Assembly (NCBI GenBank): GCA_002315275.1
Contig: DCGN01000141.1
Span: 1-11,142 of the forward strand
From: Clostridiales bacterium UBA1777
GTDB taxonomy: Bacteria > Bacillota > Clostridia > Oscillospirales > Oscillospiraceae
DNA: 11,142 nt
Direction of reading: 5' to 3'
Of this stretch, positions 1-7,203 are shown one piece after another. The notes beneath the pieces were generated by a model, which searched no databases, had not been told where the DNA came from, and saw nothing but the letters and a program-made list of their open reading frames with translations. Position 1 is the stretch's first letter. Each line of letters starts with the position of its first letter. The position numbers and the translations under genes were made by a program.

Positions 1-27
1 CCCTTTTTCGAATAATTTTTACATGAT

Positions 28-70
28 ATACATATAGCGGCAGAGCCTTATGCTCTACCGCTATATGTAT
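28..70 (-). terminator. Long hairpin after the DUF1294 gene, possible terminator
   Basis: A 19-base left arm (28-46) pairs with a right arm (52-70) with one mismatch at position 41, around a 5-base loop (47-51). It starts six bases past the stop codon of the last gene of the minus-strand operon, which is where a terminator would be expected. Neither strand has an uninterrupted T-run directly after the stem, so it is not a textbook intrinsic terminator. It could instead be an mRNA 3'-end stabilising hairpin. Nothing else is visible between position 1 and the gene. Confidence 0.55.
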
Positions 71-75
71 GATAA

Positions 76-351
76 TCAGCTTAAATTTCCGAAAAACTGC
101 AAGTAAACGCAGACCGCGATCTGTATGATCGCTATCGCCGGGAAGCCTAATTTGAAATACCAATGCTTCGTCTTGTGGTGAAACACGTACATCCCGAGCG
201 TTCCGCCGACAGCGCCGCCGAGAAACGCGAAGATGAAAAGTCTCTTCTCGGGGATACGCCACTTTTCTTTTTTCGCTTTTTGCTTATCTATCCCCATCAG
301 AATAAAAAGCGCAAGGCTCATCGCCGGCATTATCAGATATACATATTTCAT
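76..351 (-). CDS. DUF1294 family small membrane protein
   Basis: A 91-residue hydrophobic protein matching the DUF1294 family: a membrane helix at about 4-20, a basic loop (KQKAKKEKWRIPE), a second helix with the family-typical glycine-rich stretch FAFLGGAVGGTLGM at about 41-54, the motif HHKTKHWYFKLG at about 58-69, and a last helix at about 70-86. The function of DUF1294 is not known; members are integral to the cytoplasmic membrane. Its ATG overlaps the stop codon of the upstream ygiQ-like gene as ATGA (348-351), so translation is probably coupled, and an AGGA lies 7 bases before the ATG. It is the last gene of a four-gene operon. The family call is firm, the role unknown. Confidence 0.85.
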   Translation of the reverse strand: MKYVYLIMPAMSLALFILMGIDKQKAKKEKWRIPEKRLFIFAFLGGAVGGTLGMYVFHHKTKHWYFKLGFPAIAIIQIAVCVYLQFFGNLS

Positions 352-2285
352 TTTACGGTCCTTTTTTTAGAAGCGGGTCTCGCGTTCTTCTTTGGCTTTG
401 CCTTTGCCCAGCCCTTCTTGCTGCGCTTTTCAGGCTCGGCAGGCTTCTGCTCCTGCTTCCCTGCCGCGGGCTTATCCTTCTTCGGATCCGGTCTCACAAG
501 GCACTCCGGGCCGTAGCCGATCAGATCCTCGCGGTGTGCCTCCTTGAGCGCTTCAATTACGAGCCTGCGCATATCGGGGCGCTTCCATTGCAGTAGCGCC
601 CGCTGCATCGCCTTATCATGGAAGCTCTTTGCCACATATACCGGCTTCATCGTCATCGGGTCAAGGCCGGTATAGTACATGCAGGTCGAGATCGTGCCGG
701 GAGTCGGATAGAAGTCCTGCACCTGCTCGGGCTGTCTGCCTTTTTTGTTCAGATATTCCGCAAGCTCAACAGCATCCTCAAGCGTTGACCCCGGGTGCGA
801 GCTCATGAGGTACGGCACTATGTACTGATCCTTGCTGTACTTATCGTTGAGGCGGCGGTACTTATCCATAAATTTCTCGTATACGCCGATGTGCGGCTTG
901 CCCATATAGTCGAGCACGGAATCGACACAGTGCTCCGGCGCGACCTTGAGCTGGCCGGAGATGTGATACTTGACGAGCTCGGCAAAGAAGGGGCTGTCCC
1001 TGTCCTCCATCATGTAATCGTACCTTACTCCGCTTCTGACGAAGACCTTCTTGATGCCCGGTAGCTCGCGCAGCCTGCGTAAAAGCTCAAGATAATCCGA
1101 ATGGTCGGCATCGAGATTCGGGCACGGCTCCGGTGCGAGGCAGCGCTTGTCCGGGCACATGCCGCACTTCATCTGCTTCTTGCAGCTCGGATGGCGGAAA
1201 TTCGCCGACGGGCCGCCGACATCGCTTATGTATCCCTTGAAATCGGGCAGCTTTGTGAGTGCGGTGACCTCGCGGATGACGCTCTCCTGACTCCGCGCCG
1301 TAACCATTCTGCCCTGATGGAAAGCCAGCGCGCAGAAATTGCACCCTCCGAAGCAGCCGCGGTTATGCGTGACGGAGAAGCGCACCTCGTCGATGGCAGG
1401 CACACCGCCGACAGATTCGTACATTGGGTGATATTCTCTCGTATACGGAAGCTCCGCCACAAAGTCAAGCTCCTCGGCCGTCAGCGGCATTGCGGGAGGG
1501 TTGACTATCAGCCAGCGCTTGTCATGCTGCTGGATGAGTGCTTTGCCGCGGACAGGATCGTGCTCGGCATATTCAATGCGCGTGGCGTTGGCGTATTCCG
1601 TCTTGCTCTTACTGACATCAGCGAAAGACGGCAGCACGACACTCGGATACGCGCAGACGGACGGGTCATTCACAAGCACAGCCGTGCCGCGGATATCCGT
1701 CATGCTGTCGACAGATTCTTTTTTCTTTAGGCGTCGCGCTATCTCGCGCGTTGCATACTCGCCCATGCCGTAGGTCAGTATATCCGCGCCGGCGTCGACA
1801 AGCTCGCTGTGTCTTACCTTGTCGCTCCAATAGTCATAGTGGGCAAAGCGGCGAAGCGATGCCTCAAGGCCGCCGATAATTATCGGCAGGCCGGGAAACG
1901 CCTCTCTTGCGCGGTTGGCATACACAACGACGGCATGGTCGGGTCTGAGCCCGGCCTTCTTGCCCGGCGAGTAGAAGTCCTCACTGCGCGGCTTTTTGGC
2001 AGAAGTGTATCGGGCTACCATAGAGTCAAGGTTGCCGGAGTTTATCATAACGCCGAGGCGCGGTCTGCCCATCGCGGCAAAGGCATCGGCGCTGTGCCAG
2101 TCCGGCTGAGAGAGGATCGCCACGCGAAAGCCCTCCGCCTCAAGCACGCGGCTTATGACAGCTGTACCGAAGCTCGGATGGTCAACGTACGCATCGCCCG
2201 TGACGATGAGAAAATCGTACCACCACCAACCGCGGTTTTCCATATCTTCCTTTGACACGGGCATAAATTCAAAAAGTTCACTCAT
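348..2285 (-). CDS. YgiQ-family radical SAM protein
   Basis: A 645-residue protein of the YgiQ (UPF0313) family, radical SAM enzymes whose reaction is not established. The N-terminal third is the family-specific domain. The radical SAM cluster motif CFGGCNFC places the [4Fe-4S]-binding cysteines at 311, 315 and 318. A block beginning SDVGGPSAN is followed by five more cysteines (368, 374, 377, 382, 388) in a region that is also cysteine-rich in E. coli YgiQ as I recall it; these may bind a second metal or cluster. The C-terminal part fits the DUF3362 extension and ends in a Lys/Ala/Pro-rich basic tail of about 45 residues. The start was set at 2285 rather than a further upstream in-frame ATG at 2315, because AGGAAG lies just upstream and the longer form would run into the preceding gene. 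It is 22 bases downstream of the phosphoesterase gene and overlaps DUF1294. The soluble, basic tail might contact RNA or a partner (inference). Confidence 0.93.
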   Translation of the reverse strand: MSELFEFMPVSKEDMENRGWWWYDFLIVTGDAYVDHPSFGTAVISRVLEAEGFRVAILSQPDWHSADAFAAMGRPRLGVMINSGNLDSMVARYTSAKKPRSEDFYSPGKKAGLRPDHAVVVYANRAREAFPGLPIIIGGLEASLRRFAHYDYWSDKVRHSELVDAGADILTYGMGEYATREIARRLKKKESVDSMTDIRGTAVLVNDPSVCAYPSVVLPSFADVSKSKTEYANATRIEYAEHDPVRGKALIQQHDKRWLIVNPPAMPLTAEELDFVAELPYTREYHPMYESVGGVPAIDEVRFSVTHNRGCFGGCNFCALAFHQGRMVTARSQESVIREVTALTKLPDFKGYISDVGGPSANFRHPSCKKQMKCGMCPDKRCLAPEPCPNLDADHSDYLELLRRLRELPGIKKVFVRSGVRYDYMMEDRDSPFFAELVKYHISGQLKVAPEHCVDSVLDYMGKPHIGVYEKFMDKYRRLNDKYSKDQYIVPYLMSSHPGSTLEDAVELAEYLNKKGRQPEQVQDFYPTPGTISTCMYYTGLDPMTMKPVYVAKSFHDKAMQRALLQWKRPDMRRLVIEALKEAHREDLIGYGPECLVRPDPKKDKPAAGKQEQKPAEPEKRSKKGWAKAKPKKNARPASKKRTVK

Positions 2286-2307
2286 GATGTTCTTCCTATT
2301 ATAATAT

Positions 2308-3408
2308 CTATTCAAGCTCTCCGAAATACCAGCCGGACACGCCGTTATGCTTCACCAGACAGCCTCTCGAGGTCTCCTCGACAACACGAACGGTATCGCC
2401 CGCTCTGAGGGGAAGAATATAGTCTGTGCTGTCGTTGCAATCCGTCTCATCGGCATCACTGAAAAGGTATTTCGTGAGAATGTCCATCTCGTAGCCCGTG
2501 CGCAAATGGCGGCAGCGGGAAAACTCTTCTCCCCGCTCAAGTACTCTGACGCGGCTGTCTCCCCAACGGATATAGTAGGAGCGTTCTCCCTCGCGCTGAT
2601 CGGACAGAACGCGTTTTTCGGGGAATGGGTCGTACGCTGAAAACGAGAAGTCCTCGCTGTCTCTGTCGGGTATTATCAGCACATTGAGCTGGCCGTCATC
2701 CTTCAGGACACAGCCGCCGTCAAGGCAGATTGTTCTGTGCTCTCTGTCGATTATCGGATTGGCGCAAACTACATTCTCGCCGTAGAGCACCACGGGCCAA
2801 TGGCCTACGATGACCCACTTGGCAAAGCTCTGCCCCTCACGCAGAAACGCGTCTCTGTGCATAAGCTCGCTCGTGTTGTTGTCCTCAAGCGGCTTTGATC
2901 CGTCCATGCCCGCATGGGCAAAAATAAATTTATCTGTCTCTATCGCATGGGGAAGCGTATTAAGAAACGCAAGCTCGTCCGGGAACAGCCTTTTCAGCGT
3001 TTCCTTGTGCGGGGTAAGGCTGTCCATGCCCATCACATCGAGCCCCGCGGCGGCACACATCTCCCACAGAATACCGTATCGCTTGTGCTTCATGTAGCGC
3101 AGAACATGCCCGTCAAAATCGGGCAGATCAGAGAAGACGTCCTCTGTCCAGTGTGCGTCACAATTGCCGAGGAGCGGATGAACATTGCCCTTTTCGCACA
3201 GTTTCATGATAAATCTGAGCGTTTCGAGGCTCTGCTGACCCTTCTCAAGGAAGTCTCCGTCAATGATGAGCTCATCGTCATCGCGAAAGCCCACCTTGTC
3301 AAGTGCGCCTTTAAAATACGGCAGATTGGCATGGATGTCCGAAACGGCGAGTATTCTGCGCCCTTTTTCAAGCTCAAGGCGCTCTATCCGCGACACCTTT
3401 TCAAACAT
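2308..3408 (-). CDS. Calcineurin-like metallophosphoesterase with C-terminal SH3-like domain
   Basis: A 366-residue predicted cytoplasmic phosphoesterase. The metal-ligand motifs of the PPP/calcineurin superfamily appear in order: DIH (24-26), GDFLEKG (51-57), GNCD (81-84), FAHAG (163-167) and VGHWP (201-205), followed by a substrate-core end LDGGCV. This layout resembles bacterial serine/threonine or bis(5'-nucleosyl)-tetraphosphatase-like PPP enzymes. Two departures: the usual GNH(E/D) is GNCD, with Cys83 where the catalytic His normally sits, and GDxxDRG is GDFLEKG. After the catalytic domain (about 1-245) comes a linker, and the last 40 residues (ILPLRAGDTVRVVEE... GVSGWYFGELE) look like a bacterial SH3-type beta barrel. 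A strong AAGGAG lies 7 bases before the ATG. The start codon overlaps the end of the upstream phosphatase/GNAT gene by 8 bases, indicating coupled translation. The substrate is unknown. Confidence 0.85.
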   Translation of the reverse strand: MFEKVSRIERLELEKGRRILAVSDIHANLPYFKGALDKVGFRDDDELIIDGDFLEKGQQSLETLRFIMKLCEKGNVHPLLGNCDAHWTEDVFSDLPDFDGHVLRYMKHKRYGILWEMCAAAGLDVMGMDSLTPHKETLKRLFPDELAFLNTLPHAIETDKFIFAHAGMDGSKPLEDNNTSELMHRDAFLREGQSFAKWVIVGHWPVVLYGENVVCANPIIDREHRTICLDGGCVLKDDGQLNVLIIPDRDSEDFSFSAYDPFPEKRVLSDQREGERSYYIRWGDSRVRVLERGEEFSRCRHLRTGYEMDILTKYLFSDADETDCNDSTDYILPLRAGDTVRVVEETSRGCLVKHNGVSGWYFGELE

Positions 3409-4525
3409 TTTTTCTCTCCTTAAGACTCTTTTCCATCGTAAGCAGCATGCCGAGGCTCGTTTCCTGCTCTGATACGGTCACGAAGCCGTATCTGCGATAG
3501 AACCTTATGGCATTCGCATTGCTTTCGGCGACCTGAAGGCGAAGCACTCTCCGCCCGAGAGCTCGGTACGCAAATATCGCGCGGCCGAGAACCTGCGGGC
3601 CGTATCCCTTGCCGCGGTATTCCTCCGTGAGGTACAGCAGGCTCACCCAGCCGATGCCTTTTTCGGCATAGCGCGCCGTGTCAAGGTCAACAAGGCCGAC
3701 CGGAGTATCGTCCGCAAAGAGCTTCATGACGGCACGGTCATTCTCCCGGTAATGCCCTATCGCGCTGTTTAGATACAGAAGCGAGTTGAAGCCCTGCAAG
3801 GTGCCGTGCGCCGTCTGCCATGCTTCGGCATAGCAATGGGTATACCACGCTTTTTCAGCGGAGGGATCTATGTATTCGGCTCTGATATTCTTCGTTCTCG
3901 GCCAGCTCGGCAGCATACCGGCAAGATGGCTCGTGTCGTTCATGTATTCGACTGTGAACACGCCGTTATCATATCCGAGCTTAGTGACGGACGTATTTCC
4001 GAACGCGGGAAGCTCCTCCTTGTTATTGAGCGAGATACCCGTGATGCCCGACATAATAGCGCGGATCGTCACGCCGTGACTCACGACGGCTATCGTCCTG
4101 CCCGGATTCGCATCCGCAATTTTTCTGAGGCAGGCACAGCCTCGCTCGCGCACCTCGTATATCGGCTCGGAGCCCTCAAGGTGCCAATGCTCGGGGTCAT
4201 TTGCGAACCCGCCCATTGTCTCGGGATAGTCGTGCACAAGGTCTGCGAAGAACTTAGTCTCAAGGATACCGATATCCGTCTCTCTCAAATACCAGTCTGT
4301 TATTATCGGCAGATCATGATGTTTCGTTATCGCTGTGGCCGTGACCTTGGCGCGGTAAAGGTCGCTCGAATATACGGCATCTATATCAACAGCTTTAAAA
4401 CGCTCCGCGAGAGCATCTATCTGCTCGAATCCGAGTGCCGTAACGCCGCCGTTCCAATGGCCCTGCATGATTCTATATAGATTTCCCTCCGCCTGAGCGT
4501 GTCGAATCAAAAAAATTTCTGTCAT
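3401..4525 (-). CDS. Histidine phosphatase - GNAT acetyltransferase fusion protein
   Basis: A 374-residue two-domain protein. Residues 1 to about 200 are a histidine phosphatase (phosphoglycerate mutase-like) domain: LIRHAQAEGN with phospho-acceptor His9, Arg58 in SSDLYRAK, Glu82 in LRETDIG, and the second catalytic His150 in VVSHG. Residues about 210-370 are a GNAT N-acetyltransferase domain with the acetyl-CoA loop EEYRGKGYG (301-309) and the late motif NANAIRFYRRYGF (336-348). The start at 4525 is chosen because GGAGA precedes it by 8 bases and it directly opens the beta strand MTEIFLIRHA; an upstream in-frame TTG at 4576 would add 17 residues without a ribosome binding site. It is the first gene of the operon that continues with the phosphoesterase, YgiQ-like and DUF1294 genes. 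Phosphatase and acetyltransferase substrates are unknown; the fusion suggests sequential or linked action on one metabolite (inference). Confidence 0.88.
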   Translation of the reverse strand: MTEIFLIRHAQAEGNLYRIMQGHWNGGVTALGFEQIDALAERFKAVDIDAVYSSDLYRAKVTATAITKHHDLPIITDWYLRETDIGILETKFFADLVHDYPETMGGFANDPEHWHLEGSEPIYEVRERGCACLRKIADANPGRTIAVVSHGVTIRAIMSGITGISLNNKEELPAFGNTSVTKLGYDNGVFTVEYMNDTSHLAGMLPSWPRTKNIRAEYIDPSAEKAWYTHCYAEAWQTAHGTLQGFNSLLYLNSAIGHYRENDRAVMKLFADDTPVGLVDLDTARYAEKGIGWVSLLYLTEEYRGKGYGPQVLGRAIFAYRALGRRVLRLQVAESNANAIRFYRRYGFVTVSEQETSLGMLLTMEKSLKERKNV

Positions 4526-4543
4526 AAGATGTGTCTCCGCATA

Positions 4544-4572
4544 TTGACCATTTGCATTTGATATTGTATAAT
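4544..4572 (+). promoter_or_regulatory. Sigma-A promoter for the PurN-like gene
   Basis: TTGACC (4544-4549), a 17-base spacer, then a perfect TATAAT (4567-4572). Transcription would start near 4579, giving a leader of roughly 110 bases before the ATG at 4688. The -35/-10 match is nearly ideal, so this is the clearest promoter in the window. Confidence 0.8.
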
Positions 4573-4612
4573 ACAATAAAAGATTATGGAAACCATTTTA
4601 TTTTATGCTTCT

Positions 4613-4641
4613 ATTATATCCTCTATCTCGTCAATGCACAA
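4613..4641 (-). promoter_or_regulatory. Candidate promoter for the four-gene minus-strand operon
   Basis: On the minus strand, TTGTGC (4641-4636), a 17-base spacer and TATAAT (4618-4613) would start transcription near 4606, about 80 bases before the ATG at 4525. The -35 matches at only three positions, but the -10 and the spacing are ideal. It faces the plus-strand promoter, so the two transcripts would overlap between about 4579 and 4606. Confidence 0.5.
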
Positions 4642-4687
4642 GCATGATTTAGCTTCCGCTGAAAAATTGCGGAGAACGGAGAAGATT

Positions 4688-5302
4688 ATGGTCAGAGCGG
4701 CGGCCCTTGTTGCGGGGGACGGATCCAAGCTTCAGGCAATATTGGATTCGGTGTATTTCAAAGAAATACCTGATTTTGAGCTCGTGTCGGTCATTTCGTC
4801 CGACAAGGAAGCTTATGCCATGACGCGTGCTTTGAACGCGGGTATACCGGCATACGTTGTCGACCCCGAGCTCTTCCCGAATATGACGAGCTACACGATG
4901 GCCATTGCGAGCAAGCTCCGCGATATGGACGTTGAGCTTGTTATCCTCGCCGGCTATGAGCTGCCCCTCGGAGTTATCCCCTATCAGTATAAGAACAGCA
5001 TCATCGGCACATGCCCCTCGCTGATTCCCGCTTTTGAGGATACCCGCGGCGATATCGTGCGCGCTTCGCTGGAAAGAGGCGTGAAGGTCACGGGAGCAAC
5101 GGCGTATTTCTCCGATTCTGACGGACATATCGGCGGCATCATCCTTCAGAAGGCCGTTGAGGTAAAGCCCGACGATGATGCGGAGTCTCTCCGCCGCAGG
5201 ATACTCGAGGACGCGGAATGGAAGCTTCTGTGCGAGGCTGTCAAGCTCTACTGCGAGGGCAGGCTTGAAATTCGCGGCGGCAGAGTAGCTATTGTAAACT
5301 GA
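4688..5302 (+). CDS. PurN-like formyltransferase-fold protein with altered catalytic residues
   Basis: A 204-residue protein, the usual length of PurN (phosphoribosylglycinamide formyltransferase, third step of purine synthesis). The fold is recognisable: AALVAGDGSKLQAILD at the N-terminus (PurN: SGNGSNLQAI), VVDPELF, VELVILAGYELPL (80-95; PurN VVLAGFMRIL), PSLIP (110-114) and GGIILQKAVEV near the end. The residues that carry out catalysis in E. coli PurN (Asn106, His108, Asp144, numbering from memory) do not match: NIHPSLLP reads GTCPSLIP, giving Gly107 and Cys109, and His147 falls at the Asp position when aligned from Phe141, with Asp143 and Asp145 nearby. The phosphate-loop Asn is Lys14. 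It stands alone between convergent and divergent genes, not in a pur operon. The start at 4688 is chosen for its GGAGA; an in-frame ATG at 4586 lacks one. It may be a non-catalytic or re-purposed homologue; GAR transformylase activity is doubtful. Confidence 0.82.
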   Translation: MVRAAALVAGDGSKLQAILDSVYFKEIPDFELVSVISSDKEAYAMTRALNAGIPAYVVDPELFPNMTSYTMAIASKLRDMDVELVILAGYELPLGVIPYQYKNSIIGTCPSLIPAFEDTRGDIVRASLERGVKVTGATAYFSDSDGHIGGIILQKAVEVKPDDDAESLRRRILEDAEWKLLCEAVKLYCEGRLEIRGGRVAIVN

Positions 5303-5327
5303 TCGGAATAAAACGAAATAACATTTA

Positions 5328-5353
5328 GGCGCGGCTCTTTTTTGAGCCGCGCC
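5328..5353. terminator. Bidirectional hairpin terminator between convergent genes
   Basis: A perfect 10-bp GC-rich stem (5328-5337 with 5344-5353) around a loop of six Ts. It sits 25 bases after the PurN-like stop and 5 bases after the histidine kinase stop on the other strand. On the minus strand the sequence beyond the stem is T-rich. On the plus strand a T-run appears only about 10 bases later. Most likely used in both directions. Confidence 0.75.
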
Positions 5354-5358
5354 GATGT

Positions 5359-7203
5359 TTATGCTTTTTTGAGCGTAACTGTAACCTTGAAAAGGTCTCC
5401 GTCCACATCTATTGCCAATGTGCCGTTCTGCAGCTTCGTAAGGCTCTCCGCGATTGAAAGGCCGAGGCCGCTGCCCTCTGTTGTACGTGAGGCATCTCCT
5501 CGGACGAATCTTGCCTTGAGCTCTTCTCCCGTGATATTCAGCCTTGCGGCGGATATATTCTTAAAGGATATCTCCGCAGTCTCTCCGCACGGGTGCACCT
5601 CGGCATACACGCGTGTACCGCGCATACTGTACTTGCAGATGTTGTTCATTAGATTATCGAGCACACGCCAGATATGGCGGCGGTCTGCCATGACGAGCAC
5701 GCTTTCCTCCGGCCCGGACACTACGAGCTCAAGCCCTGCTTTTTCAAGCCTGTCGCTGTACTCGCCCTGCAGCTGTTCAAGCAAAACGCCCGCATCGCAG
5801 CGTGTGAGCTCAACGCCTATCGCGCCTGTCGATGCTTTTGACGCTTCTATAAGGTCTTCTATCAGCTTTTTCAGCTTCGCGGACTGTCTTGACAGCACTT
5901 CGAGGTATTCCTTTGCGTTCTCGTTGGCGATATTCTCCTTTTCAAGAAGGTCAACATACGATACTATCGATGTAAGCGGCGTTTTTATATCATGAGACAC
6001 GTTCGTGATAAGCTCCGTTCTCATGCGCTCGCTCCTGAGCTGCTCGTTGACCGCGCTCTGCACGGCGGAGTTGATGCTGTTGAGATTTTCGGCATGCTCG
6101 AGGAATGCGCCCTTCATGTGATTTGCGTCAACCTTATATGCAGTGTCGCCGCTCGAGATCGCCTTGCCGCCCTTGTAAAGCCTGTTCAAACAGCTTATGG
6201 CGTACAGCAGGCCGAGCACGAGTGCGGCGCGTTCGACGAACCAGCCGAATACCGTCATATCGCCGTCGCCCATAAACGCCACCATGTATATGAACTCAAC
6301 AAACAGCACACCCGCGACTGCAAATATCCATCTGCCGATAAGCGGAATCGCCTTCAGAGCGCGGACGAGAAACGCGAAGAACCGCCTGACGATTCCGAAG
6401 CACCACGGAAGGATCTTATATGAAAGCAGACTCTTCATCAGCCCTCCGTGCTTGAGCCACGCCGCAAACGTCATGCACAGGAAAAGCAGCATAAGTCCGC
6501 ATACGAGTACCGCAACACCGAGCAGCGCATAGCCGACAATGCTTTCGTTGAATCCGTAATCCAAAGCATTGACGATTATCAAGCCTATTACGACAGCTAA
6601 GATGCACAGCATGTCGAACGGTATCTTTCCGGCAACGCCGAGCGTGATCGCGTCCGTTTCGTCCCTATGTCCCGCTGAGCTGAGGAGGAACACGAACAGC
6701 GCAATGCCGAGGAGCGTGCATACCGCCGCGATGACGATTAAACCGTATCTGAGGGAGGCCGCAAAGTCGAAGAGCTTCAGCGCCGCATACGCGCTGTCCT
6801 TGTACTTCATATCCTTGAGCAGATACGCTGTGCTGACGACGTTCTCCCCATCCGCGCCCCAGAGACTGTACATTGAGCATTGTTCGCCGTTATAGGCCGG
6901 CTCATCGTTATAGCTTGAGAAGAGCTCCCTGCCGTCTTCATCGGTTATAACATATCTGAAATTATTACCGTTCGTGATGAATGGCATTCTGTCAGACATA
7001 TACGCACCAAGCGCATCAACAGATGCCATGTAGGTTCTGCTTGCGATCAGATCGCTCCTTGCATAGTCAACTCCGTAAGAATAAACGCCGCGATCATTCA
7101 GTGCCAGCACGCCGATCAGGCTGCCAAGCGCCGTCAGCGCAAAAATGCACAGAAGAACTATTGCCGTTGCCTTCGCCTTTATGCTTCCGCGAAGCTTTTT
7201 CAT
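5359..7203 (-). CDS. Membrane sensor histidine kinase
   Basis: A 614-residue sensor kinase. A first membrane helix (about 13-35) and an extracytoplasmic region of about 115 residues (with YVITDEDGRELFSSY, PAS/Cache-like) are followed by at least five more predicted helices (about 153-175, 196-213, 222-248, 290-312, 318-340). Then come a HAMP-like linker and coiled stretch, and the HisKA H-box NVSHDIKTPL with phospho-accepting His404. In the ATPase domain the N-box VLDNLMNNICKYSM (514-527) and the G2 box GSGLGLS (577-583) are clear. The usual G1 box (DxGxG) is not; instead FKNISAARLNITGEEL precedes RFVRGDASR, a layout I associate with VanS-like clostridial kinases. Its ATG overlaps the response regulator stop as ATGA (7200-7203), and the nearest GGAG is 11 bases off, so coupled translation is likely. 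It should phosphorylate the adjacent regulator. The signal is unknown; the multi-helix sensor could read the membrane or cell envelope (inference). Confidence 0.92.
   Translation of the reverse strand: MKKLRGSIKAKATAIVLLCIFALTALGSLIGVLALNDRGVYSYGVDYARSDLIASRTYMASVDALGAYMSDRMPFITNGNNFRYVITDEDGRELFSSYNDEPAYNGEQCSMYSLWGADGENVVSTAYLLKDMKYKDSAYAALKLFDFAASLRYGLIVIAAVCTLLGIALFVFLLSSAGHRDETDAITLGVAGKIPFDMLCILAVVIGLIIVNALDYGFNESIVGYALLGVAVLVCGLMLLFLCMTFAAWLKHGGLMKSLLSYKILPWCFGIVRRFFAFLVRALKAIPLIGRWIFAVAGVLFVEFIYMVAFMGDGDMTVFGWFVERAALVLGLLYAISCLNRLYKGGKAISSGDTAYKVDANHMKGAFLEHAENLNSINSAVQSAVNEQLRSERMRTELITNVSHDIKTPLTSIVSYVDLLEKENIANENAKEYLEVLSRQSAKLKKLIEDLIEASKASTGAIGVELTRCDAGVLLEQLQGEYSDRLEKAGLELVVSGPEESVLVMADRRHIWRVLDNLMNNICKYSMRGTRVYAEVHPCGETAEISFKNISAARLNITGEELKARFVRGDASRTTEGSGLGLSIAESLTKLQNGTLAIDVDGDLFKVTVTLKKA

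Noticed and set aside
1101..1730. A 209-codon plus-strand open reading frame opposite the YgiQ-like gene
   Set aside because: It lies wholly antisense to a clear radical SAM gene, has no ribosome binding site or recognisable domain, and is low-complexity in charged residues as expected of a shadow frame.
2286..2315. A start ten codons upstream for the YgiQ-like protein
   Set aside because: It would overlap the end of the phosphoesterase gene, has no ribosome binding site, and the AGGAAG upstream of 2285 fits the shorter start.
3806..4480. A 224-codon plus-strand open reading frame opposite the phosphatase/GNAT gene
   Set aside because: Antisense to a well-supported gene, with no recognisable family or start signals.
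4586..4687. An N-terminal extension of 34 residues on the PurN-like protein
   Set aside because: The ATG at 4586 lies only a few bases after the predicted transcription start and has no ribosome binding site, and the canonical PurN N-terminus begins at 4688 behind GGAGA.
5342..5995. A 217-codon serine-rich plus-strand open reading frame opposite the histidine kinase
   Set aside because: Antisense to the kinase ATPase domain; the serine-rich composition is a frame artefact.
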